DNA from: Gonatopus flavifemur
Taxonomy: Eukaryota > Arthropoda > Insecta > Hymenoptera > Dryinidae
NCBI GenBank assembly: GCA_018340375.1
Contig: JAFFJZ010000007.1
Location: forward strand, 25,704,001 to 25,768,000
Reading direction: 5' to 3'
DNA: 64,000 nucleotides
This document shows, one piece after another, positions 11,417 to 23,467 of the stretch (the stretch's first letter is position 1; every line of letters starts with the position of its first letter). Below the pieces are notes generated by a model. It worked only from the letters and a program-made list of their open reading frames with translations. It had not been told where the DNA came from and searched no databases. The position numbers and the translations under genes are program-made.

Positions 11417-13537
11417 TCTGTTTTCTTTATTTTGAATATATCTGTTTTCTCAGTGTAATATATTCATTTCAAAATCTCAGAATTTATTGGGCATTTCTTG
11501 TGGAAAAATGGATATTGTGGTTTCGAAACAAAAGATTCTTTATTTCAATTATTGGGAGTAGTTCCATTAAATATTTAGAATTATTATGTGTAACTTCAGT
11601 GGATTTTTCAACTAACAGCACGTTTTAATGAAAACTAATTGACTCGTTCCCATTTCACTTCCATGTTTCTGAAGAAAATGGAAGTATTGTGATAGGCTTA
11701 AAAAACCATTATGCAGAAGGAGGTATTTCGCCTTTGCCAAACGCTTCAAAACGTCTAGAAATCGCGCCGTGGCTGTATGTATGTATTTATGTCCGTATGT
11801 CTGCGTTTCCTTTTGTTCACGATAACTTCCCTTGTAATGCAACAATTTGGATGATTTTCACGCCAAAATGTTTGTTCCGATGGGGAGACCAGAACCTCCT
11901 ATCTCGGTCGGAATTGGCTTTGGGATTTTGAAAATAGGAGAGAAAGATAATTAACAAAATATTGACCATCTGCCGTTGTGGATAGCTTTTGTTACGGTTG
12001 GTGATTTTAAATAACATTCTTGTCAAAGTTTTCACGTAACTTAGGAGACTCAGATGTATCTTTTTTGTGGAAATCGGATCAGAGGTTGAGGCGCCACGAA
12101 CGGGACAAAAATTCGATGTTGAATATTTTATGGCGTAGAATAATTTTCGTCAGAATGCATGGGCTGGGATGATTCTCCCGCCGAAGTGTTTGTATTAATG
12201 AGAATTGACTGGTTTTCCAGAGAATATGAAGGAGAAATAGAATATAACCCAAAACCCCGGTTTTTTTTAGTTTAAACCTGATGTTTTGGGTTTGAACCTG
12301 GTTTTCTTGGGGTTGAAAATAGGGGTTTCTTCAGTTTTACCTCAAAGTTTTGGATTAAAAACATTTTTTGAGATCTGTTTGAGCTATCAATTACATTTTT
12401 CACTCATGAACAAAATAGGCCATATACACTGTGAGAAGTGGAATGTAATGATTACCATGTACAAATAGTAATTAGGGGACAACTTCGCGAATTTGGTTTC
12501 GGATACTATAGAGAATCGTAGCAATGTTCATGCACATGGGAATGGTTACCACTTACATGGAGATGGATACCAAATAACCTGATTCTGTCATTCAACTACT
12601 ATTTTCGCATGGTAATGGGTACAGTTCACTTTTCTCAGTGTATGTACAAAGCAAACAGTGCTTTATTAAAGTGGTATATCTCAGTTTTATCCTTAGAGAG
12701 AGAATCTAATGTTACTTGCTGTGGGAATCAATTTCAGACAATTTACGTGGTATGACTGAGTTTGATTTCACTTTGAAAGATCGAAGAACAAATAATAGCA
12801 AATTTCAATATCCAAAAGATGTATTTTACTAAGATGATTGACAATCGTAACATGTTTTCAAACGATTATGAGATAATCAAACAAATCGAGCCAGTGAGAC
12901 AATTATAAATTGAAACATGACGCATTCAGAACTCATTTCCTCAACTTCAAAATTTTGGTTCCTCAACAGCTAAGTATTTCATTATTCGATTACCAATTAG
13001 TTTCAATCAACGACTAAAAATTCAGCAACATAATTTTTTTTAAATACTCAATCCAATTTTCGGATTTAGTTTCGTTCAACAGAAATGCCGGTCTGAGAGA
13101 GACTGAAAGAAAAGAAGAATGAAGTTGGAAAGCATAATTATGCGGCCACTGCTTTTTGATTCAGTGTTTCGAATGTTTCGGATCTCGAATATTTCTTATG
13201 CACTCTAAGTGAATAAAAACTGCGTCGTTGTGACAATAATTGTCTGTTGAATTCTTGCAAAGATACACATACTTCCATATTTTAGATCGTTACAAGAACT
13301 GGAACGTAACATGATGAGAATAATAATTTTTTTTCCTGTGACCCTCCGTTTCACACAACGTAAAGTGATCTTCAAAATTATCGCTAACATAAACCACGGA
13401 ATTTTACTTGTTCAAAAGAGAACAGGTAAAGTAGAGGTTCAAAAAAATAATTTGAAAGTACTAAATTTTGGACAAAGTCACTATGGTAATTTCCAACAAA
13501 AAAACCACTAGGTTTAAGCCAAGCCGGTTTAGACCAA
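11417..13537. other. Anonymous DNA
   Basis: No gene is supported. Around 12250-12360 there is a run of repeated GGTTTTTT, GGGTTTGAACCTGG and AAACC phrases. A degenerate AA repeat lies at about 12930-13050 (CAGCTAAGTATTTCATTATT and CAATCAACGACT). Nothing else is recognised. Confidence 0.5.
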
Positions 13538-13675
13538 ACAGCCCTGCCTGACGATGCAACCATAGCTTATTGGTTAGAAAAAGACACAGCCGAAACCATT
13601 CTGACAAATTATTCGCAAATAAAGCAATAATTTGGCAGAAAACATTTGGCTCGGGTTGCATCGTCAAGGACCACT
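13538..13675. mobile_element. MITE family M, short copy
   Basis: The left end reads CAGCCCTGCCTGACGATGCAAC, abbreviated here as CAGCCCTGCC then TGACGATGCAAC. The right end reads GGTTGCATCGTCAAGGACCACTG. Long relatives sharing GATGCAACCCG, and partly GAGCCAAATATTTT, occur at 24.2-25.0 and 25.2 kb. The CAG...CTG termini suggest hAT, but no duplication is recognisable. Confidence 0.55.
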
Positions 13676-13725
13676 GGCATCTCCTGAAAGAGTGAAAATA
13701 CCGCAAGTCTGACAAAAGTATGAAC

Positions 13726-13934
13726 ACTGTAAAAACCTTTCTAAAAACTCAGACCGTTTCTATAATTTTTCACAACAGATCTGAATTATCAGGAAGTTTT
13801 TCTGAATTTGCAGATGTATTCTAAAAAATTATTCATATTGTTCTCAATTTTCAGAATAAATATGAATATTCAGAAGAACCTGTTGCTGTAAAAAATTACA
13901 GAAACAGTGAATTTTCAGAAAATTTTTTACAGTG
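13726..13934. mobile_element. CACTG foldback MITE
   Basis: Inverted ends CACTGTAAAAACCTTTCT and AGAAAATTTTTTACAGTG enclose weaker palindromic TTTCTGAATTT and AATTTTCAGAA words. It is the same termini type as 34242-34489. The target duplication is not clear. Confidence 0.65.
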
Positions 13935-15106
13935 GATACCAATTTATGAGGATTAATTTTTCACTCTATTTCACATTCCATTCACACAGACAACGAGCCC
14001 CTATATTTAAGATTTCGCGTCAAAAAACGGTTTTAAACCGAAACTTTAAATGCGCTTTTCTCAAACGACGTTTCTAAAATTGAGCGGGAACGTAGCTTCC
14101 ACAATTTTCGACCGATTGACTTGAAATGTTAACTACAGCCTCTTGGATATATCTTCTCTAGAAGTACATGGGATTTATTTGATTGGTCAACAATTAAATT
14201 TTTAATGAACAAATAAAGATCGATCAACCACCTGAGGCCATGAATCAGTGTCATTAATTGTCGCTTGGTCATTGAGTTGTGCGCATTCAGAATTTTGCTT
14301 CGGATAAAGTGCGATCTCTGAGGGTAAAACTACATTTGACAAAACATATGGACTAATTTTCCCACAATTCCTTACACAAGCTTCCCGTAAATCCATGAAA
14401 CTCCCCGCAGTTTGAAGAATTTCCTACCAATCGGCAACCCTGATTCTCATGTATATTGAAAATTCACAAAAAACGTTTTCCAATGTAGAATGATGAGATA
14501 AACCGCGTTCTCTCCAGCTTTAATTTTTACAATTGTGGACGTGATTGCAAAAACTACAGGTCTAAATGAAACAAACCAAAGCTTGTTATCTTCATTTTTG
14601 TATCCTCTTCTATATGGACTGAAGATATTTATGAAAAATTCTCAAACAATTTTTATAGCAAATTCCTCAAGAAGAACGTTCTTTTTCAAACTTCGAGTAA
14701 ATTTTTTGTTTCGCGACTTTTTCGGGTTTTTATCAGTTCACATAAAGGAATAATGTATGAAAATTAAAATTTTTCTTAAATTATTTGTTTAGGTAAGAAA
14801 TATAACTTCTATCTTGACAATCGATAGGAGAAATGACAATCGGTGCTAGGCACTCTAAAAATTAGGGATGGGCGATAATTGGAGGGTATCGTAGTAAAAC
14901 CAACAATTTCCACTTCTCCCGATTTTTCGTTTGATGACTGATATTCCACCTTCAAGGTGAGTTTTATTTGATTTTGAATGAAAATGAGATACCTTTTGGG
15001 ACTATATTCTCAATTATCATGCAATTACTAGATGGGTGAAGAATTGTTAACAACATGGAATGGTTTTTTGTTGATGCTGAAGAGGTTCCAGAAATGGAGA
15101 TTGTTG
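13935..15106. other. Anonymous DNA
   Basis: No gene is supported. A TAGGGATGGGCGATAATTGG stretch near 14863 resembles the hAT end TAGTGATGGGCGATATTTG of element D at 23.5 kb and may be a one-ended relic. Nothing further is recognised. Confidence 0.45.
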
Positions 15107-15226
15107 CATGGAAAAAAAGAAATAGTTGCAGCAACTACTTAAATAGTCGATTTTCGACCATCTACTTAAGTAGTTGCTGCAGCTACTTAGTAGTCAGGAC
15201 AAGTAACTCGATAGTTGCACTAACTA

Positions 15227-15733
15227 CACCCAGAGAAATGGTTTACTTGAATATGGACCTATTAGAGATTTAATTGTATCCAATAAAATTTTATTTCAAA
15301 TGAATAAGAATGTATTCGGATGAAATAAATTGTTTATTTGATCCAACTAAAACTCTAGTAGGTTCATATATAAATAGACATTGTAGTTGAGTCAAATGAA
15401 TTTTAGTTGATTCAAACAAATTTTCATTGAATCAAATAAATCCACACGGAGAAAAATAAATAGTTGCAGCAACTACTTGAATAGTCGATTTTCGACCATT
15501 TACTTAAGTAGTTGCTGCAGCTACTTAGTAGTCAGGACAAGTGACTCGATAGTTGCACTAACTAACGTAAATACCTGAGGTATTTTGAATTAATAGTTGA
15601 GACAGCTAACGTGTTACTTGTCCTGACTACTAAGTAGCTGCAACAACTACTTAAGTAGATGGTCGAAAATCGACTATTCAAGTAGTTGCTGCAACTATTT
15701 TTTTTCCGTGCAGGTATACCATTTTTCTGGGTG
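15227..15733 (+). mobile_element. CACCCAG foldback MITE, middle layer of the nest
   Basis: Ends CACCCAGAGAAATGG and CCATTTTTCTGGGTG are flanked by TA at 15225-15226 and 15734-15735. The empty site (CACTAACTAACGT) is visible in the intact inner copy around 15556. Without the innermost element about 239 bp remain. A second, inverted copy lies at about 9.65-10.19 kb. Confidence 0.85.
15445..15710. mobile_element. CACGG foldback MITE, innermost layer, CA target
   Basis: A 266-bp foldback, CACGGAGAAAAATAAAT to CTATTTTTTTTCCGTG. Its arms are the same TAGTTGCAGCAACTACTT family as the outermost element. The two bases outside each end are CA (15443-15444 and 15711-15712). The same family is therefore both the outermost host and the innermost guest. 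Confidence 0.86.
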
Positions 15734-16127
15734 TAACGTGAATACCAGAGGTATTTAGAATTAGTTGAGACAGCTAACGTGTTACTTGTCCTGACTACTA
15801 AGTAGCTGCAGCCAATACTTAAGTAGATGGTCGAAAATCGACTATTTCAGTAGTTGCTGCAACTATTCTTTTTTTTCTGTGTGGTTTTGCTATGACACCC
15901 CTCAATTGACAGTGTCGATACTTTTTATAAAACTTTCATAGAATTTTCATCCAGATCCCATCAAATTCAATATAAACTCGACCAATTTTCTATAAAAAGT
16001 ATCAAGTTCATGCGGAATCGAACTTGAATGTTCGTATGCCAAAATCCAACTTGCCTGCCATTTATTCATGATTTGAAATTAATGTAGCAGACCTTTCAAA
16101 TTTATATAAACTTTACTCCATTTAAAA

Positions 16128-16273
16128 CAGGGACTGGAACGTTATTCACTTACTTTACTCATTATATATAAAATGTATATAATATATATATATATATTGT
16201 GCACAAATTATATATTTATTATATAGATTTTATATATAATGAGTAACGTAAGTGAATAACGTTCCAGTCCCTG
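16128..16273. mobile_element. hAT-type MITE family C, copy 2
   Basis: A 146-bp element with inverted ends of about 37 bp, starting CAGGGACTGGAACG and ending CGTTCCAGTCCCTG, around an AT-dinucleotide core. A perfect 8-bp target duplication ATTTAAAA flanks it (16120-16127 and 16274-16281). This is the cleanest copy of the family. Confidence 0.93.
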
Positions 16274-16541
16274 ATTTAAAATCATCCACGAACGAAATAA
16301 TCACCCTAGGTGATTGATTTTCAACAATACATAAATTTCCTATGCGATACATATTCGTTACTGAAATTGTGTTGGGAATTTATGTATACTTATAGATAAA
16401 TTACGCATAATTCATATATAATAATACATCAATTGCATACTCAGTGAACCTTTGTTTTGTATGCCCACGTTTATCTCTCCCCTATACTGTATAAAATATT
16501 TGTGAATTTTTTCCAACAAAAAGAGTATGGTGAAAAACTTA

Positions 16542-16747
16542 CACTGAGAAAAGAGAATAGCCAACTCAACTACGCACGACGGTTGGATAAGTTCAAATAT
16601 AATAATTCTTTGATTCAACTACATTCGTAGTTGACTCAACTACGCATACTTGAACGAACCTTGTATGTAAATTAAGTTGATGAAGGATTGTGTTCGAATG
16701 TATCCAACTCTCGTGAGTAGTTGAGTCCAGTATATTTTTTTTCAGCG
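16542..16747. mobile_element. CACTG foldback MITE, TA target
   Basis: The ends are CACTGAGAAAAGAGAA and TATTTTTTTTCAGCG, with TA immediately outside (16540-16541, 16748-16749). Interior words CAACTCAACTACG and CGTGAGTAGTTGAGTC form opposed arms. It is non-coding. Confidence 0.72.
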
Positions 16748-17009
16748 TATGGATTTATAAAGTCCCAGATTACTTGAGAATCCAAAAATCTGTGAATTTC
16801 CACACAATTTTCGTGACTTCCCAAAGAATGTTTGTCAACTGACAAAAATTGTTTGTAAATTTACTAAGAAATTTAGTGAAAAGCTTTTAAACTTTTTTGA
16901 CCAAAACATGACTCTTCGTTGATTTTAGTCTGAATTTCTTCTCAGTTACTTTTATTTGTTGGATCTAAATAATTTTTTTTTCTGGAATAGTTCGCAACAT
17001 CGTGAGGTA

Positions 17010-17370
17010 AACTCGGCGCAGCTAATAACGAACTCCAGTTAGGTGACTAAGGCTGAAATTTGTTCAAACAGCACACTTTACCCTTCGAAACGGTTGTTTA
17101 GTTTTGTTTGTAAGATAATATCCAGTCGAGATATGAAACTCCAAACATTTCGCGTTACTTCGAGAAGTGATGGAACACTTTGGACGGGTAGTGTATGTGT
17201 TAACCGAACGCAAGTCGGCCGTAGTCTTCTATAGGAGCTGGCCCAATTCGGATCTCCAGTGCCAGCCCGCTGCATTAACAATCGATATCCCATCATGTGA
17301 GCGGAAAACGGCCGATGTCCTTGTATTTGTTGAGCAGTTTCCGTACTTAAATTATGAATTCGCACTGGTT
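17010..17370. other. Less AT-rich patch of unknown function
   Basis: This stretch is visibly richer in G and C than its surroundings, with non-repetitive sequence such as GAGCTGGCCCAATTCGGATC. Overlapping short frames are open on both strands. A CGTGAGGTAAACT donor-like site occurs at its left edge. It could be a non-coding exon or a conserved element; no protein family is recognised. Confidence 0.3.
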
Positions 17371-18839
17371 CTCCATTGAAATTTCAGATCATCACTGATA
17401 AACATGCTAAGAAACTAGATTATTCTATCGTTTCGTTAACAGAAGACAACTGTGAATCGCTATTGACTTTATCGCAATTCCCCAAACTTTAATAAAGAGT
17501 CAACGAATCATTCTTAGTATTCTAAAACTTCCTACTTTTTGAGGGATGCTCGGCGTCTTGGAGGTGATTTATCTGCCCCCAACTTCTGCTTTCATTCTGT
17601 TCTTATGAGATAGAAAAGAAGTTGGAACCAGTTTTCTCTTTCTATTAGGTGTGATTCTAATTTTATTACTCTTAGATCTCGGGCTAAGCGGCTTTTATTT
17701 CAGCTTTATGATGAGCTGCTCTACTTTTTTGTTTGTTTTTATGCAGACAGTATTGTTACGAAAACGGGACAGCTGTCTACAATTTTGTCGAATATTGTTG
17801 AATGGAAATTGAAGAACTATTATTCATGCACCGGATTTCACTAATTCAATGACTTTCAACTATTTCGACAATGAAATTCATTCTTTACTGAATTACGTTC
17901 ACTAGTTTGTGATCCATTCAACAATGAAATACTATTCACTTTTTGTGCGTGGTGAACATAGCGACAATCCTGAATGTGGTAAAATAGTTTCAAACGCTTG
18001 TCAACAATACAAAATAAAAGAAGACATTGATGAACCTAATATGGGCCTATTCAAACTAATTGGCAGACTTCAATGGATAAACCTATTTCTATTTTGTACC
18101 AAATCATTAATTGGACACTCGTGAACATTGGTAGACATCATATAGCAGACCCTATTGCCCATCATCATTGATAATTGTCATGATTGTGTTAATTCGTTAT
18201 CCAATTGTCTCCTAGTGAAAATTTTATTCAACTAACGACGCTACATTGGATGGAATTTTATGAAGAGTTTATTTAGCGTTTATCAAAGTATTCACAACGA
18301 ATATCTTGAGAAAGTGCTTACTTGCACTTTTCAAGAGTCGTTCACTCTAGACACCGCATACTGTATTAAAATTATCTGAAACTTAATCAATTTATTTATG
18401 GATACAAAACCAATTCTCTATGATGATAAACTTATATAAATAAATTGCGTCATGCAATTACAGAAATTCGATACTATTTGCCGAGACACACATAAGTCAT
18501 TGTAATGAAACTTATTTACTGGTATATATTCTTATAAAAAACTTAGGAACATGTATCGTCTATGTAACTTTCAGTTATCGGCCAATGATATTGACGAGAA
18601 TATTGGATTTCGTGTTGCCTCATATACTGAGAATTTAAGTGCGTTTCTGTACCTATACAGAGAAGAGATTGAAAAAAAGTACAAGTGCCAAAAGTTGAAA
18701 GATGATGGAGAAGCAAAGAAAGAAAAGAGAAAAGTGAAGTATTCATAGCGCACGATACGGCTTAAACGTACCGCGCGTTTCCGTATGAATAAAGAATAGA
18801 AATAACTTGGTCTCACTTATTACTTTTACATAGTGATTT

Positions 18840-19340
18840 GATAGAAAGAGACTAAACTACCTCCCACGCATGGGGTCCAAAATGGATAGTATGGTAGATA
18901 TGCTCTGGATGTCTATGAGCATATCGACTCGAGAATCGAACCCGACCGAATGTCCACGAAATTAACCGAAGTGAATCCTGCGCGCTCGACCTTAAACCGG
19001 AGCGAGCATAGTTGCATTCAAACTGCCATCTTTCACGGAGGTCTCATCCGTGTCCTGCGCGACTTCGGAACAGGATATATTGTGATTTACGCATGTCCTA
19101 AGAACGGTAGTAATACTTATGCATCAATGTGACAGTTCTCTGCTTTGCTTCCTTATTTTTGCTTTTGTTGTTCGTGAAATCATCGAGGGAAGCACAAACT
19201 CGACAAATAACGACTTATATCTGACTGAAGTGACGAACGATAAGCGTTGTATACTCATATAGCACCCACACGTCCCACTGACAGCTCATGACCGTCAGAA
19301 TTTCTTCACCTAACTTCGGTGGAACGTTTCGTACTACACG
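18840..19340 (-). other. Less AT-rich patch with a tRNA-like B-box segment
   Basis: On the minus strand, around 19010-18915, the order GCTCCGGTTTAAGGTCGAGC (D-arm-like, A box) and, about 50 nt later, TCGGGTTCGATTCTCGA (T-arm-like, B box) resembles a tRNA. The acceptor strands do not pair and no clean cloverleaf forms. It may be a tRNA-derived SINE head or chance. I do not call a tRNA gene. Confidence 0.3.
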
Positions 19341-20966
19341 AACAAAATTATGTAGTACGAATTAATATATTTATATCACAACCGCGGGATGTACTCTATT
19401 GTTGTGGAAAAAACCTGAGTATCCGATAGTTTAACACAAGATGCGGACTGGTAAGAAAATACAGAGTTATTGGCTCTATCATTATAATTTAATGCATCCC
19501 ACGAATACTTTACTTTGTCTAATTATCTTCAATATGAGTTTTTCTCCACGTACGTAAGGTATTTTCGAAACAATTTTCATCGGCCTGGATCATTTCATTC
19601 ACCCCGGAAACAAGCTCATTTCAACCGATTATTTTTTTCAATTCAAAAGTTCTCTTGTGTTTTTTTCTCGAAATATCCTATTCAGAAGGGAACACAACAA
19701 TTTTCAATCCCAATTCTATAACTATTGCTGATTTTATTGTCCTCTCCTTAGACTCTTCTCTCCTCGTAAAACGCAATCTTTGGAATGTTCCATAAATGTG
19801 CAACGAACAATGAAGTATTCTTTTCAACGAGAATTGTGCGGCCAATACAAAGAAAACTGTTGAAAGTAAAGAAAATCGATCGAATCCGCAATAATCCTCA
19901 AGAAATGAATATGACATGTACAATACAGCTTTTATTCTTCGTTCTTTGTGCATTATAATCAAATTGTTGCTTTCATCACGTTCGCTAAAATTGGTAATTT
20001 TAATTTTTATTGAAATTATCTTTTGGATGGAAGATACATGCGCGACAAGAGAAAATCTCCTTTTTTCTCTCCTATATCGAAAGAAAATTTAAGACAAAAA
20101 ATGAAAGAAACGCAGTATTCACGAACCTTCGTCGACAACCCACGCAAGAATATGATGTAATGAGGATAAAAACTGCTCCTAAACGTACGTGAGCTTGAGA
20201 TACAAGAGGAAAAAGTATTATTCGAGTATCTGATCGTACACGGGTTAGTCTGTCACACACAGTTGACGATTCTTCCGGTACTAATAGTGAAGATCGATGA
20301 GTCATTTCGTGTGACGTATTGTTACGTGAAATGTTTGAAAAAAAAAGACAATGAAAAATTTCTCTTGTGTTTTATGTAACGCTGATTATCGTGGCTGTTT
20401 TCCTTTTTCTTTTATCCATTGTTTTTCGTAACCTAATTCATCGATATGACTCTTGACATGATTTTCGACATAACTAAAGAGATTATCAATGTAAAAGAAA
20501 ACGACAGGTCGGTGTATTTGATGTTTATTCACGCTAGTCTTATTTCGTTTGATTGTATTGTAGTTGGATATTAATATTTCGCACGGTAACTATTTGACAA
20601 TATTTCATTAATGGTGACTCGAGTTGGTGAATTTTGATGCTTCATCCATACAATATTTATGTAAATGAAAATCATTGACATCTGAAACTTATGCAAGAAA
20701 TTGTCCAATCTAATTTTGTACTGATCTAAATTTGAGATTAAATTGCATCAATAAGCTGTCCGCTCCAGTTTCATTTTGATGTGATGTCAGAAATATGTTT
20801 TAACAATATATGTCATTTGAATTTTACGTCATTAGTTTCAACAAATTCGAATCATTGTATAGGATTTCGTTAATGATTTTGTGGAATATTGGAAAAAATA
20901 TCTGTAAAAGGTTTATGCTTAATTATTCCTATATTTGAGAACATTTCGAAGTCCTTAGCTAGGTTA

Positions 20967-21508
20967 CATGGAGAAAATATTACGTTGAAGATTATTGCAG
21001 CAGTTCACTATCTGCCCACATTGTAAAAAGGTTACATCAATAGCTAACGAATATCAGTTTGAAATCCGACATAATATAATATATCAATGGTTGACTGATG
21101 ATCTATTACACATTAATATAATAGATTATGAATGACATAATACTTTTATTGATTACTCATCATATTCATATATAATGGATCATCAGTTACCTATTGATAT
21201 GTTATATCATACAAAAAGACAACTGATTATCTTTGATTATGCTTGCTACATTAGGTCGGATTACAAATTGTTGTGTGTTAACTATGAATGTAACCCTTTT
21301 TATAATGCAACTACATGAAGATGCTACAATTTCGTTCGCGCATAAACGAAAGAAAAGAACATTTCTAAAATGACTACATTTCTACTCAACTAACTGAATG
21401 CGTAATTGATCTCGGTAATACTAAAGAATGCATAGTGAATTACATTTTTGCTACGCTGTCCAATTGAATAGAAATGTAGTCATTTTTGAAATATTCTTTT
21501 TCTCCATG
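20967..21508. mobile_element. Composite foldback element, TA target
   Basis: The ends CATGGAGAAAATATT and AATATTCTTTTTCTCCATG are flanked by TA at 20965-20966 and 21509-21510. Inside are two further inverted pairs: AAAAGGTTACAT (21025) with ATGTAACCCTTTT (21288), and ACTACATTTCTACTCAA (21371) with TTGAATAGAAATGTAGT (about 21464). Several foldback units seem to have accreted. Confidence 0.72.
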
Positions 21509-21760
21509 TAGTAAACTACCGCAATATGATATTCTTTCCATGTATCGAATTTCAATTCTTCGTCCCAATCGAGTGGACAAAATTTTATAAAAATTATATA
21601 TAATTCTGAAAATTTGTTCACTCGAGTTCATGATGCCGATTCTTTTTCTATGGAAAAAGTATTCAAATTTCAAAGATTTAAGAAAAAAACCCATAAAAGT
21701 TTTATATATTCTGTATCAAAAAGAATCAACATCACTAACTCGTGTGGGTCGAACTGAAAT

Positions 21761-22073
21761 GTTCATTTCGGTTCGCTTAACGGACTTGTTGCAGATCGTG
21801 TTTTCCTGTCTGGCACTGTTGCACACTAGTGATGGGGATTCTTTTTTTTTTTATAAAAAAAGTATCTAGCTTGTATTGATTTGTATAAAAACTCGATATA
21901 ATTTTTATAAAAAAGAATCGGTTCTTTCAAGAATTCCTATCACTACTGCCGACGTATTGTGAGCCAGCTAATATTCGTCGCACCCACACTATACGTCTGC
22001 AACAGTGCCGCACAGGAAAACAGGACGATCATCACACGCCTGCAACAAGTCCGTTTAGCGAACTGAAATGAAC
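21761..22073. mobile_element. Foldback element E, split by a D-type MITE
   Basis: Left arm words GTTCATTTCGGTTCGC, TTAACGGACTTGTTGCAG and CAGTGCCGCACAGG-type sequence recur inverted on the right (TGCAACAAGTCCG, TTTAGCGAACTGAAATGAAC). The element D relative at 21828-21945 lies between the arms. The class is not determined. Confidence 0.7.
21828..21945. mobile_element. hAT-type MITE D relative nested in E
   Basis: It begins TAGTGATGGGGATTC and ends GAATTCCTATCACTA, like element D at 23481. The interior is AT-rich with TTTTTATAAAAAA runs. The flanking octamers agree at only about 5 of 8 positions, so the duplication is decayed or absent. Confidence 0.6.
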
Positions 22074-22481
22074 ACATTAGCTCGAGAGTTTCCTGCAAAG
22101 ATGAATGAACAAAATCAGGGAAAATTAGAGCATCAAGATGATGCAATGACTCACTTTTATTGATTTTATCTGTTGGTCGATTGTTTCCGTAAATTTAACT
22201 TTTATCGCAAAATTTCACAAAGAAAATTAGCTGATCTTGCAGTGTTGGTATTCGTTCGATTGATAATTACGTGACAGTAGAATTGAATGTTCAAATTATT
22301 GTATTGTTTGCATTGAAAATCGACTCCAGAAGTCCTCATACATTCTTCAGTTGGAGAATAAAAATGCTAAAAGAAATTTTATCGACTTACTATTTCTCTG
22401 ACCTTTCAAAGACTTACAAAAAAAGTCGAGGTGAGTATGTGTTGCGTACTAAATGTGTATGTATTTTACATGATACACGTA

Positions 22482-22641
22482 TATCGATACCCTAGTTCTA
22501 ATACGTCGTGTCCCACTTTTAAAAAATTTTTCAGGAAACGTTGCCAACAGGTGCAGAGAATGTCTATGATATCATTTATGAAAAAAATAGAGTTCTCAAA
22601 TTTGATGGAATACGACGTATTAGAACGTGGGTTTCGATACA
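22482..22641. mobile_element. MITE family A, copy 2 (uninterrupted)
   Basis: A 160-bp element with diverged inverted ends TATCGATACCCTAGTTC and GAACGTGGGTTTCGATA. It provides the empty site that proves the nested insertion at 4.06 kb. It is non-coding. Confidence 0.8.
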
Positions 22642-23467
22642 TACATGTCGAATATGTCTTTATATAATGATTTATACATCATACATGTACATAACCAATG
22701 CATACATGAATTTTCATGATTTCTGCTACAAGAAATTGCCTCAGTACTCAATTCTTTATTACTATACACTCATATTTTCAAGAGCTTCGTTCAGTTTGAG
22801 TTTCAGTTCAAAAGCAACTTAAATTCAGACCGATTTATTACCTGTTTCAAGGAAGTTATGCCTCGATTTCAACTTCCAAACGGGATTGTAGGTCCAATGA
22901 GTCAAATCTTTATAACTACAAAATAAAAGTTCATCCTCGGTTGAGTTAAATGAGGGATCTAATCCGATATCGACTGATGAACATTAGCTCTTCTTCATAA
23001 ACTTCACCGTAGAAAATATGGGAAATTTCTCCTCACTTCAGTGATGGATTCCACCTCCTGATCACGAAGGAATTGATTTTTCATAAAAAAATGGGGTTAT
23101 TTTTATCCTTTTTGTGGATCTATTTCACTTTTAGAATGTTGAATCCGCCGAAAAGTGATAAGGAACTCCACCAAATCAAGTGGAAAAGTCACTAGTAACG
23201 GAGGATTTTTGCTACCATCATTATTGACTAGAATGTTGTTCAACAAGAACTTCTTTTTCATTATTTCGATTCAAATTAATGATTTTTGAGCATCAGGCTT
23301 TATTTTTTTTATAATGTTGCCAATGTTCATTGAGGTTGGATTGTCAAGAATGTAAGAAACATACTTTGAACTCTAATTCCACTCGAAACTCGCATTGTAC
23401 AAGAACTACTGCTAAAAAGTTTTTGTTTTCACAAGATTATGTTAAGTTCGATGAAACATATCGAAAC

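Larger units (their letters stand above)
15107..15881. mobile_element. Outer foldback MITE of a three-layer nest
   Basis: Left arm 15107-15226 and right arm 15734-15881 are inverted copies built of TAGTTGCAGCAACTACTT, GTCGATTTTCGACCAT and AGTAGTCAGGACAAGTAACT. The ends are CATGGAAAAAAAG and CTTTTTTTTCTGTG, with TG outside both ends. The middle is occupied by the CACCCAG element at 15227-15733. It is non-coding. Confidence 0.82.
16274..20966. other. Anonymous interval with two less AT-rich patches
   Basis: No complete gene can be supported. A foldback at 16542-16747 and two less AT-rich patches (about 17010-17370 and 18840-19340) are listed separately. A small perfect stem-loop (11-bp stem TTCGTACTACA, 12-nt loop) lies at 19328-19361. 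The remainder shows no repeats I recognise, so it may be intronic or regulatory sequence of a gene outside the window. Confidence 0.45.

Noticed and set aside
11269..11458. Open frames on both strands around 10.7-11.5 kb
   Set aside because: They mirror each other across the palindrome arms and have no family resemblance.
18543..18748. A 65-codon lysine-rich frame
   Set aside because: Low-complexity AAG/GAA composition, with open frames on the opposite strand too and no splice or family support.
18915..19015. A tRNA gene on the minus strand
   Set aside because: A-box and B-box words are present, but the acceptor stem does not pair and no cloverleaf forms; kept only as a weak tRNA-like segment.
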